Assembly (NCBI GenBank): GCA_023664455.1
Contig: JAMPFM010000025.1
Coordinates: 1-39,678, forward strand
Reading direction: 5' to 3'
Length of the DNA: 39,678 nt
DNA from: Blautia sp.
GTDB lineage: Bacteria > Bacillota > Clostridia > Lachnospirales > Lachnospiraceae
Below are positions 1 to 8,322 of the stretch, piece after piece (positions within the stretch are counted from its first letter, which is position 1; every line of letters begins with the position of its first letter). The notes under the pieces are model-generated. The model worked only from the letters and a program-made list of their open reading frames with translations. It was not told the DNA's origin and made no database searches. The translations under genes were made by a program, and so were the position numbers.

Positions 1-60
1 CCAGAGCAGGAATTTCACCTGCTTATATTTCAAGCGCCGAACTGGCGCACTCCTGATTGA
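1..60 (-). promoter_or_regulatory. Two adjacent hairpins, possibly the start of a riboswitch-like leader
   Basis: Downstream of the 600-residue gene and running off the window edge are two perfect short hairpins. One has a 5-bp stem GCGCC/GGCGC with a 5-base loop (34-48). The other has a 6-bp stem AGCAGG/CCTGCT with a 7-base loop (5-23). On the minus strand the second reads AGCAGGTGAAATTCCTGCT, which recalls the GGUGAAAUUCC arm of cobalamin riboswitches, and the first could be the preceding stem. The usual GGGAA segment before that arm is not evident and the B12 box would lie outside the window. The riboswitch reading is therefore weak; a terminator or attenuator is the alternative. Confidence 0.25.
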
Positions 61-98
61 TAATTTTTTTATAATGATACAGTCTTGCTGTCATGTTT

Positions 99-1901
99 CT
101 AAAGACACTGCATTTTATCCTGCAGAACAAGAAACTTCCTCTGTTCACCCGATTGCGCTTTACCATATATGACAATGCCGCCTTCCCATTCCTTTCTTAC
201 AAACACCGGTTCCCACGGGGTTTTTTGTGCTTCCTCGCATATCTGAATCAAAATCTGCTGTGTGCTTTCTTTTTCTTCGCGCCACAAACTCCATCGTTTT
301 GAATCTAATGCCAATTCTGTAACGGAAAAGCTTTTTCCTTTCTTCACCACCAGAAAAATCGCCTGCGCTTCCCATGTCCTGGGCGCAAAAGTAAAATCTC
401 TGCCCGCCTGATTTATCCGGAAATGGTGACAAGCATCCTGAATCTGCGCCCGGTAACTACAAGCCGCCTTGTCTATGCCCTGCCGAAAGGAATCCTCACT
501 TAAAAAAATCTGCCCTTTCGGATAAAAACGTGCCAGCCTGCTGCATTCTTCCAAGGGATATCCCATCTGTCCTGCCCTGGCCAGACTTGCTTCATCAATT
601 GTGTATGGTATGCTAAACAATCCGCTGTCCCAATGGTCAAGCACCACAAAAAATTCATCCGATACAATCGCCTGGGAAAGCGCCGTACTGGTCTTGCACA
701 GGGCAATTCCCGGAATCTTCCGCTCTGTTTTGTACAGATTGAACCAAAGGATATCCCGTCCGCAGACACACATCTCAAATTCTTTCATGTTAAAACTTAC
801 ATTCCGGTGATATGCCAACCGACATCCTTCCTGCATTTTCCTGCGCTGGAACCGTTCCACCTCCCCTCTTACCCTGTCCCCGCCGGGCGGAAGAACCGGG
901 AACGAAGTACAGACCTCCAACTCTGTCCCCGCTGCATAAAAAGGCGCATGGATTTTCAACATGGACACTTCTGCATGCAGCCCTCTCCGGCCCAGATATC
1001 CTTCCGCCTCAATCACCATTTCCATCCTGTCCCCCTGGCAGATTTTGAAAAACCCTTTTTGTCCCACAGGCACATCGCCATCTGTCAGGAATACCCCTTC
1101 CCCGAAAGGCGCAAGGAAATATTCTTCCGTTCCTTTGGCGAACCGGAAAGACAATGCCTTCATTCTGATAGGAGGAAAATTGGTAATACTGATATCCTTA
1201 TTATGCGGAACAATAAATAATGTTTCTTTCTGAATATTCCAACATACTGCCGCCTTAATATAAGCCGGGGCGTTAAGCTTTACATTTTCCTCCTCATATC
1301 CCTCCGTTTCCCAACGCGGTTCTTTTGTCCTACACAGAACAGACAGCCATCTTCTTGTAAAAGAGTCGTACCCATCCAATTCATACCTGATCTGTGCCTC
1401 TTGCCAGAAACGCTTTCCTTCATGGATAAGAAATCGAAATTCTCCATCCCATGAGAAAAAACCGTCTTCACATTCTTCTAACTCCTTTTTCCCAAAGCAT
1501 ACCCGCTCAAAAGAAATTCCCTCCGCTTCTGCTTTCACCCTGCAGTTCCAGGGAACAAGCGCCCGAAAACCACACACCGTCATGATACCTGTCTGCATCA
1601 TCCTATCGCCGCTTATGTACCATCCCTGCGTTTTCCAATGTCTGGCATAATCCCCCTCATTGTTCACAAAAAGAATTGCCGGGCGGTTCAGAAGACTCTC
1701 CACCAGTGAAACCAACAGTCCCTGATGGAGTTCGTTTGGATAGCGCAGATAAAGAAATGTTCCACCCTGCCTGTAAATCTCCAAAGCAGTCATCTCCTGC
1801 GCCGGGCTTTCCGCTCCTTCCGGCAGACAGGCATAGACGGCGTCCTGCCCCAACCGGTATAAAGAGGGCAATATTCTGATAAACGTCTCTATCTGCTGCA
1901 T
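99..1901 (-). CDS. Hypothetical protein of 600 residues, third gene of the Hint operon
   Basis: I do not recognise this protein. It is 600 residues, has no signal peptide or membrane segment, and is rich in aromatic residues and beta-prone stretches. It begins MQQIETFIRIL and ends in LQDKMQCL with a TAG stop. Its ATG lies inside the end of the upstream 677-residue gene (13-base overlap), which implies translational coupling and a shared operon with that gene and the Hint-domain gene. The long, clean frame and the coupling make it real. Two large unknown proteins next to a Hint protein suggest a multi-part assembly or delivered complex, but that is inference only. Confidence 0.8.
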   Translation of the reverse strand: MQQIETFIRILPSLYRLGQDAVYACLPEGAESPAQEMTALEIYRQGGTFLYLRYPNELHQGLLVSLVESLLNRPAILFVNNEGDYARHWKTQGWYISGDRMMQTGIMTVCGFRALVPWNCRVKAEAEGISFERVCFGKKELEECEDGFFSWDGEFRFLIHEGKRFWQEAQIRYELDGYDSFTRRWLSVLCRTKEPRWETEGYEEENVKLNAPAYIKAAVCWNIQKETLFIVPHNKDISITNFPPIRMKALSFRFAKGTEEYFLAPFGEGVFLTDGDVPVGQKGFFKICQGDRMEMVIEAEGYLGRRGLHAEVSMLKIHAPFYAAGTELEVCTSFPVLPPGGDRVRGEVERFQRRKMQEGCRLAYHRNVSFNMKEFEMCVCGRDILWFNLYKTERKIPGIALCKTSTALSQAIVSDEFFVVLDHWDSGLFSIPYTIDEASLARAGQMGYPLEECSRLARFYPKGQIFLSEDSFRQGIDKAACSYRAQIQDACHHFRINQAGRDFTFAPRTWEAQAIFLVVKKGKSFSVTELALDSKRWSLWREEKESTQQILIQICEEAQKTPWEPVFVRKEWEGGIVIYGKAQSGEQRKFLVLQDKMQCL

Positions 1902-3922
1902 ATGCGGTCTCCTATATAGAGAGGCAGTTTTTCATTGGTATCCATAAAGGGAATATACCGCTCCTCATACAGACGTTCCAGAAGGACATTCCTGCCCAGA
2001 CCGTAAGCAGTCACGATATCACCCAGGGTAGTACCCAGTGCACACATCTGCGGATGCCCCTCCACAAAAATATGAATCATCAGCTTCACCGCCGTCCTTC
2101 CCCGGAAGCATACATAAGCCGCCTCCCCGGACGGCTTCGACTGATTTTGGAACCGTCTTAACGCTTCTTCCAATTTGTCATAGCTGTCCGCCGCCGCCAG
2201 ACAGACATTGTCATAGTAATACATACTTCCATGATTAAGATGTCCGCTCTGTTTCCATTGTGCCGGATACAATAACTTCACAAAGGGCGCATGAAACTGT
2301 GCAAAAAGCGTATCCCATATGCCTGCCCCCATTGCGATCCGCCCGTCCTGTTCAACCTGGGGCGGTTCCACTGTCAGTCTGCCACTTTGCACCATCTCCT
2401 GTGCAAAAGGCTCAAAAGTGACTGCGCCGTCTCTTAAAATGCTGTGAAACATACTGCTCCCACTACCCGTAAACCCACTCAAATTATGGTCGGAAACTGT
2501 CTCTGATCCTTCCCCGGAAACCGTCCACCTGTCATCTTCCGGAATATTCTGGTACTGCTCATAGTCAAAACACAAACTCATGCCCGCCCGAATATCACAT
2601 GCCCCCTGATCCGGTCTGTATCCATACCGGACAGCCAGCATATCCTCCGGTCTCAGGGCTATATCCCCAAAACTCTCCGACAATTCCTCAAGCTGGGCAT
2701 AAGACGTGCATTCCCTCACAAGCAGTTCCCTAAAATCCTGTGCCACAGTCTCATGGCAGCCCTCTTTGATGCTAAGGCTCCAGATCCCGTTTTTCTCCGT
2801 TATCCTAAACGACATGTTATCGTATTCCACATACTTTTCTGACATGGTTCGATTACCGGTTTGTTTTTCCCGACAGTAAAACCCATCTTTTCCTACAAAA
2901 TAATCCTGTATGGATTCCGTGATTCTGGCAGCCGGTCCAAGGCTGACTACACTGCCGCACCGGTCTGCATAACGTATTTCGGGTTTCCTTTCATCGGTTG
3001 TCTGTATTTGGTCTGTCCATCCGTACTGCCCCTGCCAGCAGTAATATCCTTTTTCCTGCATCTGGATTGCCCATCCCTGCGCTTCTAGGCGGGCGCTCCT
3101 GATGACAGGATATCTGGTAAGCACCGGAAACGGCGCTGACCAATAGGATGCCATCTGTTCATTCATACAGGCAACGGATAACGCATAACAGCCTTCCTTC
3201 AAATTCAGCGTATCTGTGAAAATCATGTATCTTATATCTACGTCATCTTTCCTGACACACTGCAAAGCGCCGTAAATCTCCTGTCCGTCCCGATAGATTC
3301 TTGCATATAACGGCAAGACCGGTTCCTCTGCCAATTTCAACTCTATTCCTTTTTCTTCTCTGACAATCTGTTCTATCGCCGGGGGACTGATTACCATTAC
3401 CATAGAAATTACCGGTCCAAATATCGCAGTCTGATTCTCATCTACCAGACGGAAGCGCATCTGCACTTCAACTGCAATCTTTTCCTCAAAAGCAATCCCG
3501 GCCTGCGCCAGATCAAATGCAAACACGCCGCTCCCTAAACTGACTTCACCCATTTCCTCCTGACCCTGCACAAATTTAAGCAAAAGTCCCGCCGGTCTGG
3601 TATATTGGTTCAATTCTTTTTGTACGATCTTAACCTGACCTTCGGACTGCAGCAGGATTTTGTGCACCCTGGGAGGTCTTGTCAGTACACGGACAGGCGT
3701 ATCATATTTTTCTCCGTTTTTGACAAACACATAAGCATACGACAATTTTTCCAGGGTACTCTTGTCTACTGTCAATTCCTGATCCTCACTTCCGGAAGCA
3801 ATGACTGTCTTTCCAGAGCGGTCTTTACTGAGAATTAGTTCATCATCTTTTTGGAGCATAGGAAAAATACAAAACACATATTTTCCCTCTTTATCCTCAA
3901 TCATAACGCTTTTTAGACCCAC
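1889..3922 (-). CDS. Hypothetical protein of 677 residues with a LysM-like C-terminal end
   Basis: An unrecognised 677-residue protein without signal peptide or membrane segments. The N-terminal 250 residues look like repeated beta-sandwich segments. The last 50 residues (around GTTLGDIVTAYGLGR and LYIGDRI) recall LysM-like or tail-assembly modules in which a glycine-rich turn is followed by a short helix; this is a weak resemblance. The start follows the stop of the Hint-domain gene by 39 bases, and a GGAGG-like site sits in that gap. Its 3' end overlaps the start of the 600-residue gene. The three genes form one transcription unit. Function unknown. Confidence 0.8.
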   Translation of the reverse strand: MGLKSVMIEDKEGKYVFCIFPMLQKDDELILSKDRSGKTVIASGSEDQELTVDKSTLEKLSYAYVFVKNGEKYDTPVRVLTRPPRVHKILLQSEGQVKIVQKELNQYTRPAGLLLKFVQGQEEMGEVSLGSGVFAFDLAQAGIAFEEKIAVEVQMRFRLVDENQTAIFGPVISMVMVISPPAIEQIVREEKGIELKLAEEPVLPLYARIYRDGQEIYGALQCVRKDDVDIRYMIFTDTLNLKEGCYALSVACMNEQMASYWSAPFPVLTRYPVIRSARLEAQGWAIQMQEKGYYCWQGQYGWTDQIQTTDERKPEIRYADRCGSVVSLGPAARITESIQDYFVGKDGFYCREKQTGNRTMSEKYVEYDNMSFRITEKNGIWSLSIKEGCHETVAQDFRELLVRECTSYAQLEELSESFGDIALRPEDMLAVRYGYRPDQGACDIRAGMSLCFDYEQYQNIPEDDRWTVSGEGSETVSDHNLSGFTGSGSSMFHSILRDGAVTFEPFAQEMVQSGRLTVEPPQVEQDGRIAMGAGIWDTLFAQFHAPFVKLLYPAQWKQSGHLNHGSMYYYDNVCLAAADSYDKLEEALRRFQNQSKPSGEAAYVCFRGRTAVKLMIHIFVEGHPQMCALGTTLGDIVTAYGLGRNVLLERLYEERYIPFMDTNEKLPLYIGDRICSR

Positions 3923-3961
3923 CTTATCCTCCTTTCACCTGCCTTTGCGCACTTCTTCCTG

Positions 3962-5395
3962 CTACTGTCTGCCATAGAGCATCCCCGCCTTTAAAGCATT
4001 GTCATAATCCGCTTTCCATTCCTCAGGAAGGTCTTCACGAATCCAGTCTCTATCCTTAAACACATCCCCACTGTCCGAACTGTGCACCTTCATTCCGTCT
4101 GCATACAGCCACTGCTCTTCTCCTTCCAAAAACAGCGCATACACCGTGTACAACCTTTCACAATGGGGAATAAGATGTGAAATCCTGTCTACCCCGTCTT
4201 CCGTCAACACTTCCTGCCCTTCTTTCAACCGAAAAGCCGGAAAAACCCCGTCCGTTGTCGCAACTGCATGTCCGTCTGTCACGGATAATACCCTGCCACC
4301 TGCAAGTTCTATGCCGATCACCTGACAATCTTCCTGCGCTTGCACTTCCCTGACAGATACCTGCCCGCCGTCCGGCGTCTTTACCAAATCACCCTTACGG
4401 ATATTTTCAACGGTTTTCAAACTGCCATCAGCCATACGGATTTTAGTCCCCCGCGAAAAACAGTCCAGATAGACTTCAATATCCTGAATCGTTTTAGTTC
4501 TTCCCGGGTCGTTTTTCTCAATCAATGACTTAATATTCGTAAGCATCAGGGTAATGCAACGTCCATTAATATCCAAGGCTTCGATTGTCAATAAATAATC
4601 CGCCTTTGTATGCGGGTTATTTAGGTCAAAACAATCCGTAAGCTTTGTATCCTCCCACAGTTCTTTGAAAGAATAAGTAATAACACTATCCTCAGCTTCC
4701 ATAACAACCGGCTTGTAACATGTCACCTTTCTTTTGCCGTCCGAGATCATTAATTTTCCATCTGCATCCCGTAATTCAATTCCTTCTATGGTAATACGAC
4801 CTGCCGAAGGAAAATACATTTGATTCGTATTTCTGCCAGGATAAACGTAATCATAATCACGGGCAGACGAATACTGGTAATAGCTGATTCTGATTGTACC
4901 ATAGCTTTCCGCCCTGTTAATCTTAGGCGCAGCTACATCAAACACAGCCTTAATGTCCTGCACGTCAAAGCTATCTAGCGGGATGGTATTTGACGCTGTT
5001 TTGACGCTTTTCCCTACCATCGCCATGTCCATCTGTACACTGCATTGTTCAAAAATCTCCCTGGGAACGAGCATACTGGCAAAGGCTATGTCCCTGTCAA
5101 AACTCACAAAACGAGCCTGTACAATCATTTTACCCGTCCGGTCTACTACCTTCGCGTAATAAGAGTTTAAAATACCGCTGTCCTTTGAAGCCAGCTGACA
5201 GATTACGCGGTTACTTTGCGCATCATACCGGCCTGCCCCAATCACCTCTAAAGAAGCTTCCGCCCCATTCTCTGTCTGTTCCGGCAAGTTCGACACCAAA
5301 GGCTGTGATGCAATGCAACGGTTAGCCTGTGGGAACTGCGCCGTATGCAGGGTGAGTGTTTTCAAAGCTTCATTTTCAAACGTGTGAATATCCAT
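3962..5395 (-). CDS. Protein with C-terminal Hint (hedgehog/intein-type) autoprocessing domain
   Basis: A 477-residue protein. Residues 1-311 are a domain I cannot assign. Residues 312 to about 440 form a Hint domain: nucleophile Cys312 in CFSRGTKIRMADGS, the turn IRKGDLV, the TxxH motif as Thr373-Asp-Gly-His376, and the C-terminal block YADGMKVHSS. Inteins and A-type bacterial intein-like domains end in His-Asn; here His438 is followed by Ser. Known Hint chemistry then predicts cleavage or ester formation at the Asp311-Cys312 bond without full splicing. A 37-residue acidic tail follows. The start has AAAGGA about 9 bases upstream and overlaps the end of the Fic-like frame by 20 bases. No signal peptide is visible. 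The domain call is firm; the biological role is not known. Confidence 0.85.
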   Translation of the reverse strand: MDIHTFENEALKTLTLHTAQFPQANRCIASQPLVSNLPEQTENGAEASLEVIGAGRYDAQSNRVICQLASKDSGILNSYYAKVVDRTGKMIVQARFVSFDRDIAFASMLVPREIFEQCSVQMDMAMVGKSVKTASNTIPLDSFDVQDIKAVFDVAAPKINRAESYGTIRISYYQYSSARDYDYVYPGRNTNQMYFPSAGRITIEGIELRDADGKLMISDGKRKVTCYKPVVMEAEDSVITYSFKELWEDTKLTDCFDLNNPHTKADYLLTIEALDINGRCITLMLTNIKSLIEKNDPGRTKTIQDIEVYLDCFSRGTKIRMADGSLKTVENIRKGDLVKTPDGGQVSVREVQAQEDCQVIGIELAGGRVLSVTDGHAVATTDGVFPAFRLKEGQEVLTEDGVDRISHLIPHCERLYTVYALFLEGEEQWLYADGMKVHSSDSGDVFKDRDWIREDLPEEWKADYDNALKAGMLYGRQ

Positions 5396-5744
5396 TGTGC
5401 CGTGTCCTTTCTTCTAACGATTCAACTGCAATTATTGTGACATTTTTCAGGTCATTGTAATTTGCCCTGACCAACGAATTGCGAAAATACCACGCGGTCT
5501 GGGAATAAATGCCGGTAAACAACTTCCTGTGAATGGATAGATACTCATTGGGCGTAAAGCTGAAGGCACGCTCGGAAAGCAGTGCTGCAATCCGTGCAGA
5601 AACCTTGTCCGCCTCCTCAGTGCGGTCTGATGCATCGTGGGCGGGATTCAGAAGCGGTTTTCTACCGTACAGTTCCGGCATCATCCACAAGTATTGTGAA
5701 TGCTTGCCAAACCAAGATTCCGCTATTATTTTCTTTCCATCCAT
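5376..5744 (-). CDS. Truncated Fic-domain-like protein lacking the catalytic motif
   Basis: About 122 residues. The segment FTPNEYLSIHRKLFTGIYSQ followed by TAWYFR matches the helix that precedes the active site in Fic AMP-transferases (typical pattern IHRxLFxxIYxWAGxxR). The Fic motif HxFxDGNGR is absent, and the frame stops 20 bases inside the next gene, so only the N-terminal half remains. It is either a remnant or a small non-catalytic partner. I place the start at the second ATG (5744), because the first ATG (5762) lies only about 12 bases after the -10 box. It is first in the operon with the Hint gene. The Fic assignment rests on one segment. Confidence 0.5.
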   Translation of the reverse strand: MDGKKIIAESWFGKHSQYLWMMPELYGRKPLLNPAHDASDRTEEADKVSARIAALLSERAFSFTPNEYLSIHRKLFTGIYSQTAWYFRNSLVRANYNDLKNVTIIAVESLEERTRHNGYSHV

Positions 5745-5774
5745 ACATATATTTCCACGCATTACGATATGTGT

Positions 5775-5803
5775 ATCATATCACATTATCCACTTCACTA
5801 CAA
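5775..5803 (-). promoter_or_regulatory. Promoter of the Fic-like/Hint operon
   Basis: On the minus strand TTGTAG (5798-5803) and TATGAT (5775-5780) are separated by 17 bases, a good sigma-A arrangement. Transcription would start about 25-30 bases before the ATG at 5744. Confidence 0.5.
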
Positions 5804-5878
5804 TGTGTGCCCTGCTCATGCCTTTATTTTGATAATCCGGCAAAACAGCAAAAAAATCAATCGCAAATACATGGTCTC

Positions 5879-6162
5879 TTATATAATCCCCGCACTCCGG
5901 TGGCTTCTTTTCCAGTGTAAAAAGATGGCTTTGTGGGATTCCTTTTTCCGCAAGAATACTTTTCCATACATGGAAAATCGTATGTACAGGAAATCCACAG
6001 CCCCTGCCGTGGTATCAATCATTTTTTCATGCTTTTTAGGATTAAGCATTTTTACACACATATCAATCACATATCTTGGCGTAAAATCGGATAACCATAT
6101 TCATGTACAAGTTTATTATATATTCTTGTTTTCTCCGATACAATATTTGCATTTTTCTTCAC
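5879..6162 (-). pseudogene. Remnant of a type I-like N6-adenine DNA methylase (HSDR_N plus HsdM pieces)
   Basis: Two pieces in different frames together look like a collapsed methylase gene. From GTG at 6162 the frame reads a segment ending EKTRIYNKLVHEYGYP, typical of an HSDR_N start (LVEEYGYP pattern). A few bases on, in another frame, FTPRYVIDMCVKMLNPKKHE (from 6085) matches the HsdM motif that precedes the SAM-binding loop. Where the family has DPACGTGGFL, this copy reads DTTAGAVDFL, so the SAM loop has decayed, and homology stops soon after. The gap between the pieces is far too short for the normal protein, so a large internal deletion is implied. The surrounding 5.8-6.6 kb is a scrap zone at the island edge. 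Confidence 0.5.
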
Positions 6163-6207
6163 ATACTCCTATGTCACTTAAAGCTGCCGTTGATTTTTTA
6201 CATACAA

Positions 6208-6435
6208 TTATTGAATGACAATCCAATGCCCATCACGCTTTGAACCAATTCTTTCTATGACTTTTTTATTTTGCAAAGAAATAAATGCACGTTCTATGGT
6301 TCTTTTGGTCACACCTATCTTGGCAGCCAATTCATCAGAAGTGTATTCCGAATCTTCTATTAGTAAAGAAACAACTTTCTTTTCTGTTTTGTTCAAACCG
6401 ACATTCAAACCGACATTTTCCGTTTTTAAAGTCTG
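6208..6435 (-). pseudogene. C-terminal winged-helix fragment of an AlbA_2-type regulator
   Basis: The 66-75 residue frame contains a repeated NVGLNVGLN linker followed by a winged helix-turn-helix (TSDELAAKIGVTKRTIERAF) and ends in GHWIVIQ. This is how the tail of AlbA_2/Schlafen-type ATP-binding regulators looks: an NVG-repeat linker, then a MarR-like wing ending in GxWxV. The N-terminal AlbA_2 and ATP-binding parts are missing, and a stop lies directly upstream in frame. A complete relative with the same design is at 30932-32563. Probably a deletion remnant, although translation from TTG at 6408 as a small DNA-binding protein is possible. Confidence 0.5.
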
Positions 6436-6578
6436 CTATCGTTTTCTCTTTCCTTAATCCCAAATTTTTCCTTTCCCTGTGCAATATGCAGATTACTGAC
6501 TTTCAATCCTGTATGTTCCAATACATAACTCTTGATTTCTTCATAAGTCGCTTTACTTTCCGCCGAAGCAAACCCAGC
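6426..6578 (-). pseudogene. Remnant resembling the C-terminal extension of RlmD (displaced attachment-gene tail)
   Basis: The frame reads SAESKATYEEIKSYVLEHTG and then LKVSNLHIAQ, ending at a TAA. From memory, this resembles the ~70-residue extension found after the methyltransferase domain in some Clostridia 23S rRNA m5U1939 methyltransferases, often annotated alone as a short RlmD. The copy is damaged: a stop (6579-6581) and probable frameshift precede it, and the usual QCPPEKE tail is missing. It lies 38 bases beyond the recombinase stop, where the displaced 3' end of a target gene is expected after serine-recombinase integration. The intact-looking rlmD at 12457 lacks such an extension. 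Confidence 0.45.
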
Positions 6579-6615
6579 TCATCCCAATCTCCTCACCCCA
6601 ATATAGTACTCAACA

Positions 6616-8075
6616 TTAAACTTTCACAAGCAAGACAACCTCTTCAACGGTATTCCCTTTTTCCCACGAAATTTTATCCACTTCTTCCCCATTGATAACT
6701 ATAGGAAAGTTAAATGTGATATTTTTAATAGGATGTTCATACTTTTCCTGTTCTTCTTTTGGATATGTCTGTATTTCCTTGATAAATCCCTGAATCATGG
6801 TTCTTTTTTCTTCGTCATTCAAACGGTCATATACTTTATCAAAATTAAGTAATACCTTATATGCATTATCAATAGTGATAGCACTCATTTCTATTGATTT
6901 CCGCTTTGCTCTTGATTCCTCAATCTTATCTTCCAGCTCATAAATTGTATCATACAGGCCATCTAATCTACGGTTCATATCCTGTAATTTCCTGTCATGA
7001 TATTTAGCATCTTCTGGAAGTGAATCTATTTCACTTTCAAGCCTGCGTTTATTATTTTCTACTTGTCTCAAATTCGCTTCATAATTTTTAATCTCTTTAT
7101 CAATTTCAGTAGTGTCTATCTCCGTACCAATCCTGCTTTTGTTCTCCTTTGCAAATTCTTCATTCGTCACAAGCTGTTTGATAGCCATTACTACATCTGG
7201 TTCGATGGCTTCTTTCATTAACTGTGCGGAATAACTGCATGATTTTCCTCTCTGTTGGCGTTTCCTACTGCATACATAATAAAATCTCTCATTATATTTA
7301 CCGTCTTTGTTAGTCCATGCGTTTTTATTTGTGTACATAGGACTTCCACAAACAGGACACTTCAATATTCCAGTAAGTAAATGCGCCCTATCTATCCCAA
7401 CTTTTGACAGTGCTTTAATTCTAGTCACATCACGCTTTACTTTTGCCTTATTCCAATCTTCTACACTGACAATGGCTTCATGTCCTCCATCTACCAAAAT
7501 GTAGTTATCAGTTTTTACTTGCTTATATTCATTTTTTGTGCCTTTTACTTTTTCCCTGATCCGTCTGCCATATGCCAACCTACCACAATAAACAGGATTA
7601 TCTATCAATTCCTTGACGGTTTTTGGACTCCACTCTGTAAGAGTGCCATTCTGTCTTACTTTCTTCTTAATCCCTTGCAGATTCAAATATTTTGCAACGC
7701 CATTATATCCCATATCAGTATTGATGAATTTATCAAATATGATTCTGATTTTGTCGGCTTCATCTTCTGCTATGAGAAGTTTATTGTTTTCCAATTTATA
7801 GCCATATGGAGCAAAACCACCATTCCAACCGTCCTGCCTTGCCTTTTCTCTGCGTCCGTTCATGGTCTGCTCTATAATATTCTCTCTTTCGATTTCCGTA
7901 ACCGCTGATAATACAGAAATAAGTAAACGTCCTGCGGTCATAGATGAATCATTTCTTCTCTATCCGCATACTGCTTTAATCCATGTGTTTGTGCTTCTAA
8001 TGAATACCCATCTATCTGCATTTCCGTTGACACTCTGGAATATAATATACACTTCTTACCTTTTCTTGATTCCAT
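6616..8075 (-). pseudogene. Large serine recombinase with internal deletion of the catalytic domain
   Basis: From ATG 8075 the frame encodes a typical resolvase start, KKCILYSRVSTEMQIDGYSL, with the catalytic Ser in SRVST, and stops after about 45 residues. In a shifted frame the sequence resumes at DSSMTAGRLLISVLSAVTEI, the end of the catalytic domain. It then runs 441 residues: E-helix (RENIIEQTMNGRREKA), recombinase domain (GFAPYGYKL), zinc ribbon (CPVCGSPMY, later CSRKRQQRGKSC), a long coiled coil and the C-terminal end. About 90-100 residues of catalytic core are missing and the frame is broken at the junction near 7942-7960, so the enzyme should be inactive. A strong promoter precedes it. 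It is the integrase of the surrounding island. Confidence 0.85.
6629..6648 (-). repeat. Candidate degenerate attachment site at the recombinase 3' end
   Basis: On the minus strand these 20 bases (GTTGAAGAGGTTGTCTTGCT) match the end of rlmD at 12470-12489 (GTGGAAGTGGTTGCGTTGAT) at 15 of 20 positions, with the same codon phase. They encode VEEVVLL here and VEVVALI in RlmD. Elements of streptococci that integrate into rumA/rlmD use the HVE(C)V-coding end of that gene as their core. The similarity is imperfect, so this is a candidate only. Confidence 0.35.
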
Positions 8076-8103
8076 AGTAACACCTTTTCATTTTTGCAAT
8101 AAA

Positions 8104-8154
8104 AATAACCAGTTCCATTATAGCATTTACAAATCTACTTTCCAACTGGTTATT
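8104..8154 (-). promoter_or_regulatory. Recombinase promoter bracketed by an 11-bp perfect inverted repeat
   Basis: On the minus strand TTGGAA (8140-8145) and TATAAT (8117-8122) are 17 bases apart, a near-ideal promoter for the recombinase gene starting at 8075. AATAACCAGTT (8104-8114) and AACTGGTTATT (8144-8154) form a perfect 11-bp inverted repeat enclosing it, with 29 bases between the arms. The arms overlap the -35 and the expected start site, so a dimeric repressor operator is the simplest reading. Confidence 0.6.
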
Positions 8155-8322
8155 TACCATTCAATCATTGTTCGTAAACTTTTAAAGTCAAATGATGTGT
8201 CTATTAAAACGGCTGCTTTATATCTAAATTGCACCGAGTAATCTTTCAGGAACAAATTATTTCATGATAGTTTTTCATTAAAGGATTTAATTATTTTGTG
8301 TTATTTGTGTAACGCATGATTT

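Noticed and set aside
57-75. TTGATA and TATAAT on the plus strand near the left edge
   Set aside because: Only 7 bases separate them, far too close for a promoter.
633-1220. Open plus-strand frame of 195 codons
   Set aside because: Antisense to the 600-residue gene; no family resemblance or start signals.
4050-4470. Hint region considered as a true splicing intein
   Set aside because: The C-terminal His-Asn pair is replaced by His-Ser, no homing endonuclease is present, and the 37-residue tail does not complete a host protein domain.
5700-6218. Open plus-strand frame of 172 codons
   Set aside because: It overlaps the Fic-like gene promoter and the methylase remnant on the opposite strand, and its sequence has no recognisable domain.
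8154-8234. Short minus-strand frame ending in DTSFDFKSLRTMIEW
   Set aside because: It looks like the tail of some protein, but I could not connect it to a family and it has no ribosome site; at most a remnant upstream of the recombinase promoter.
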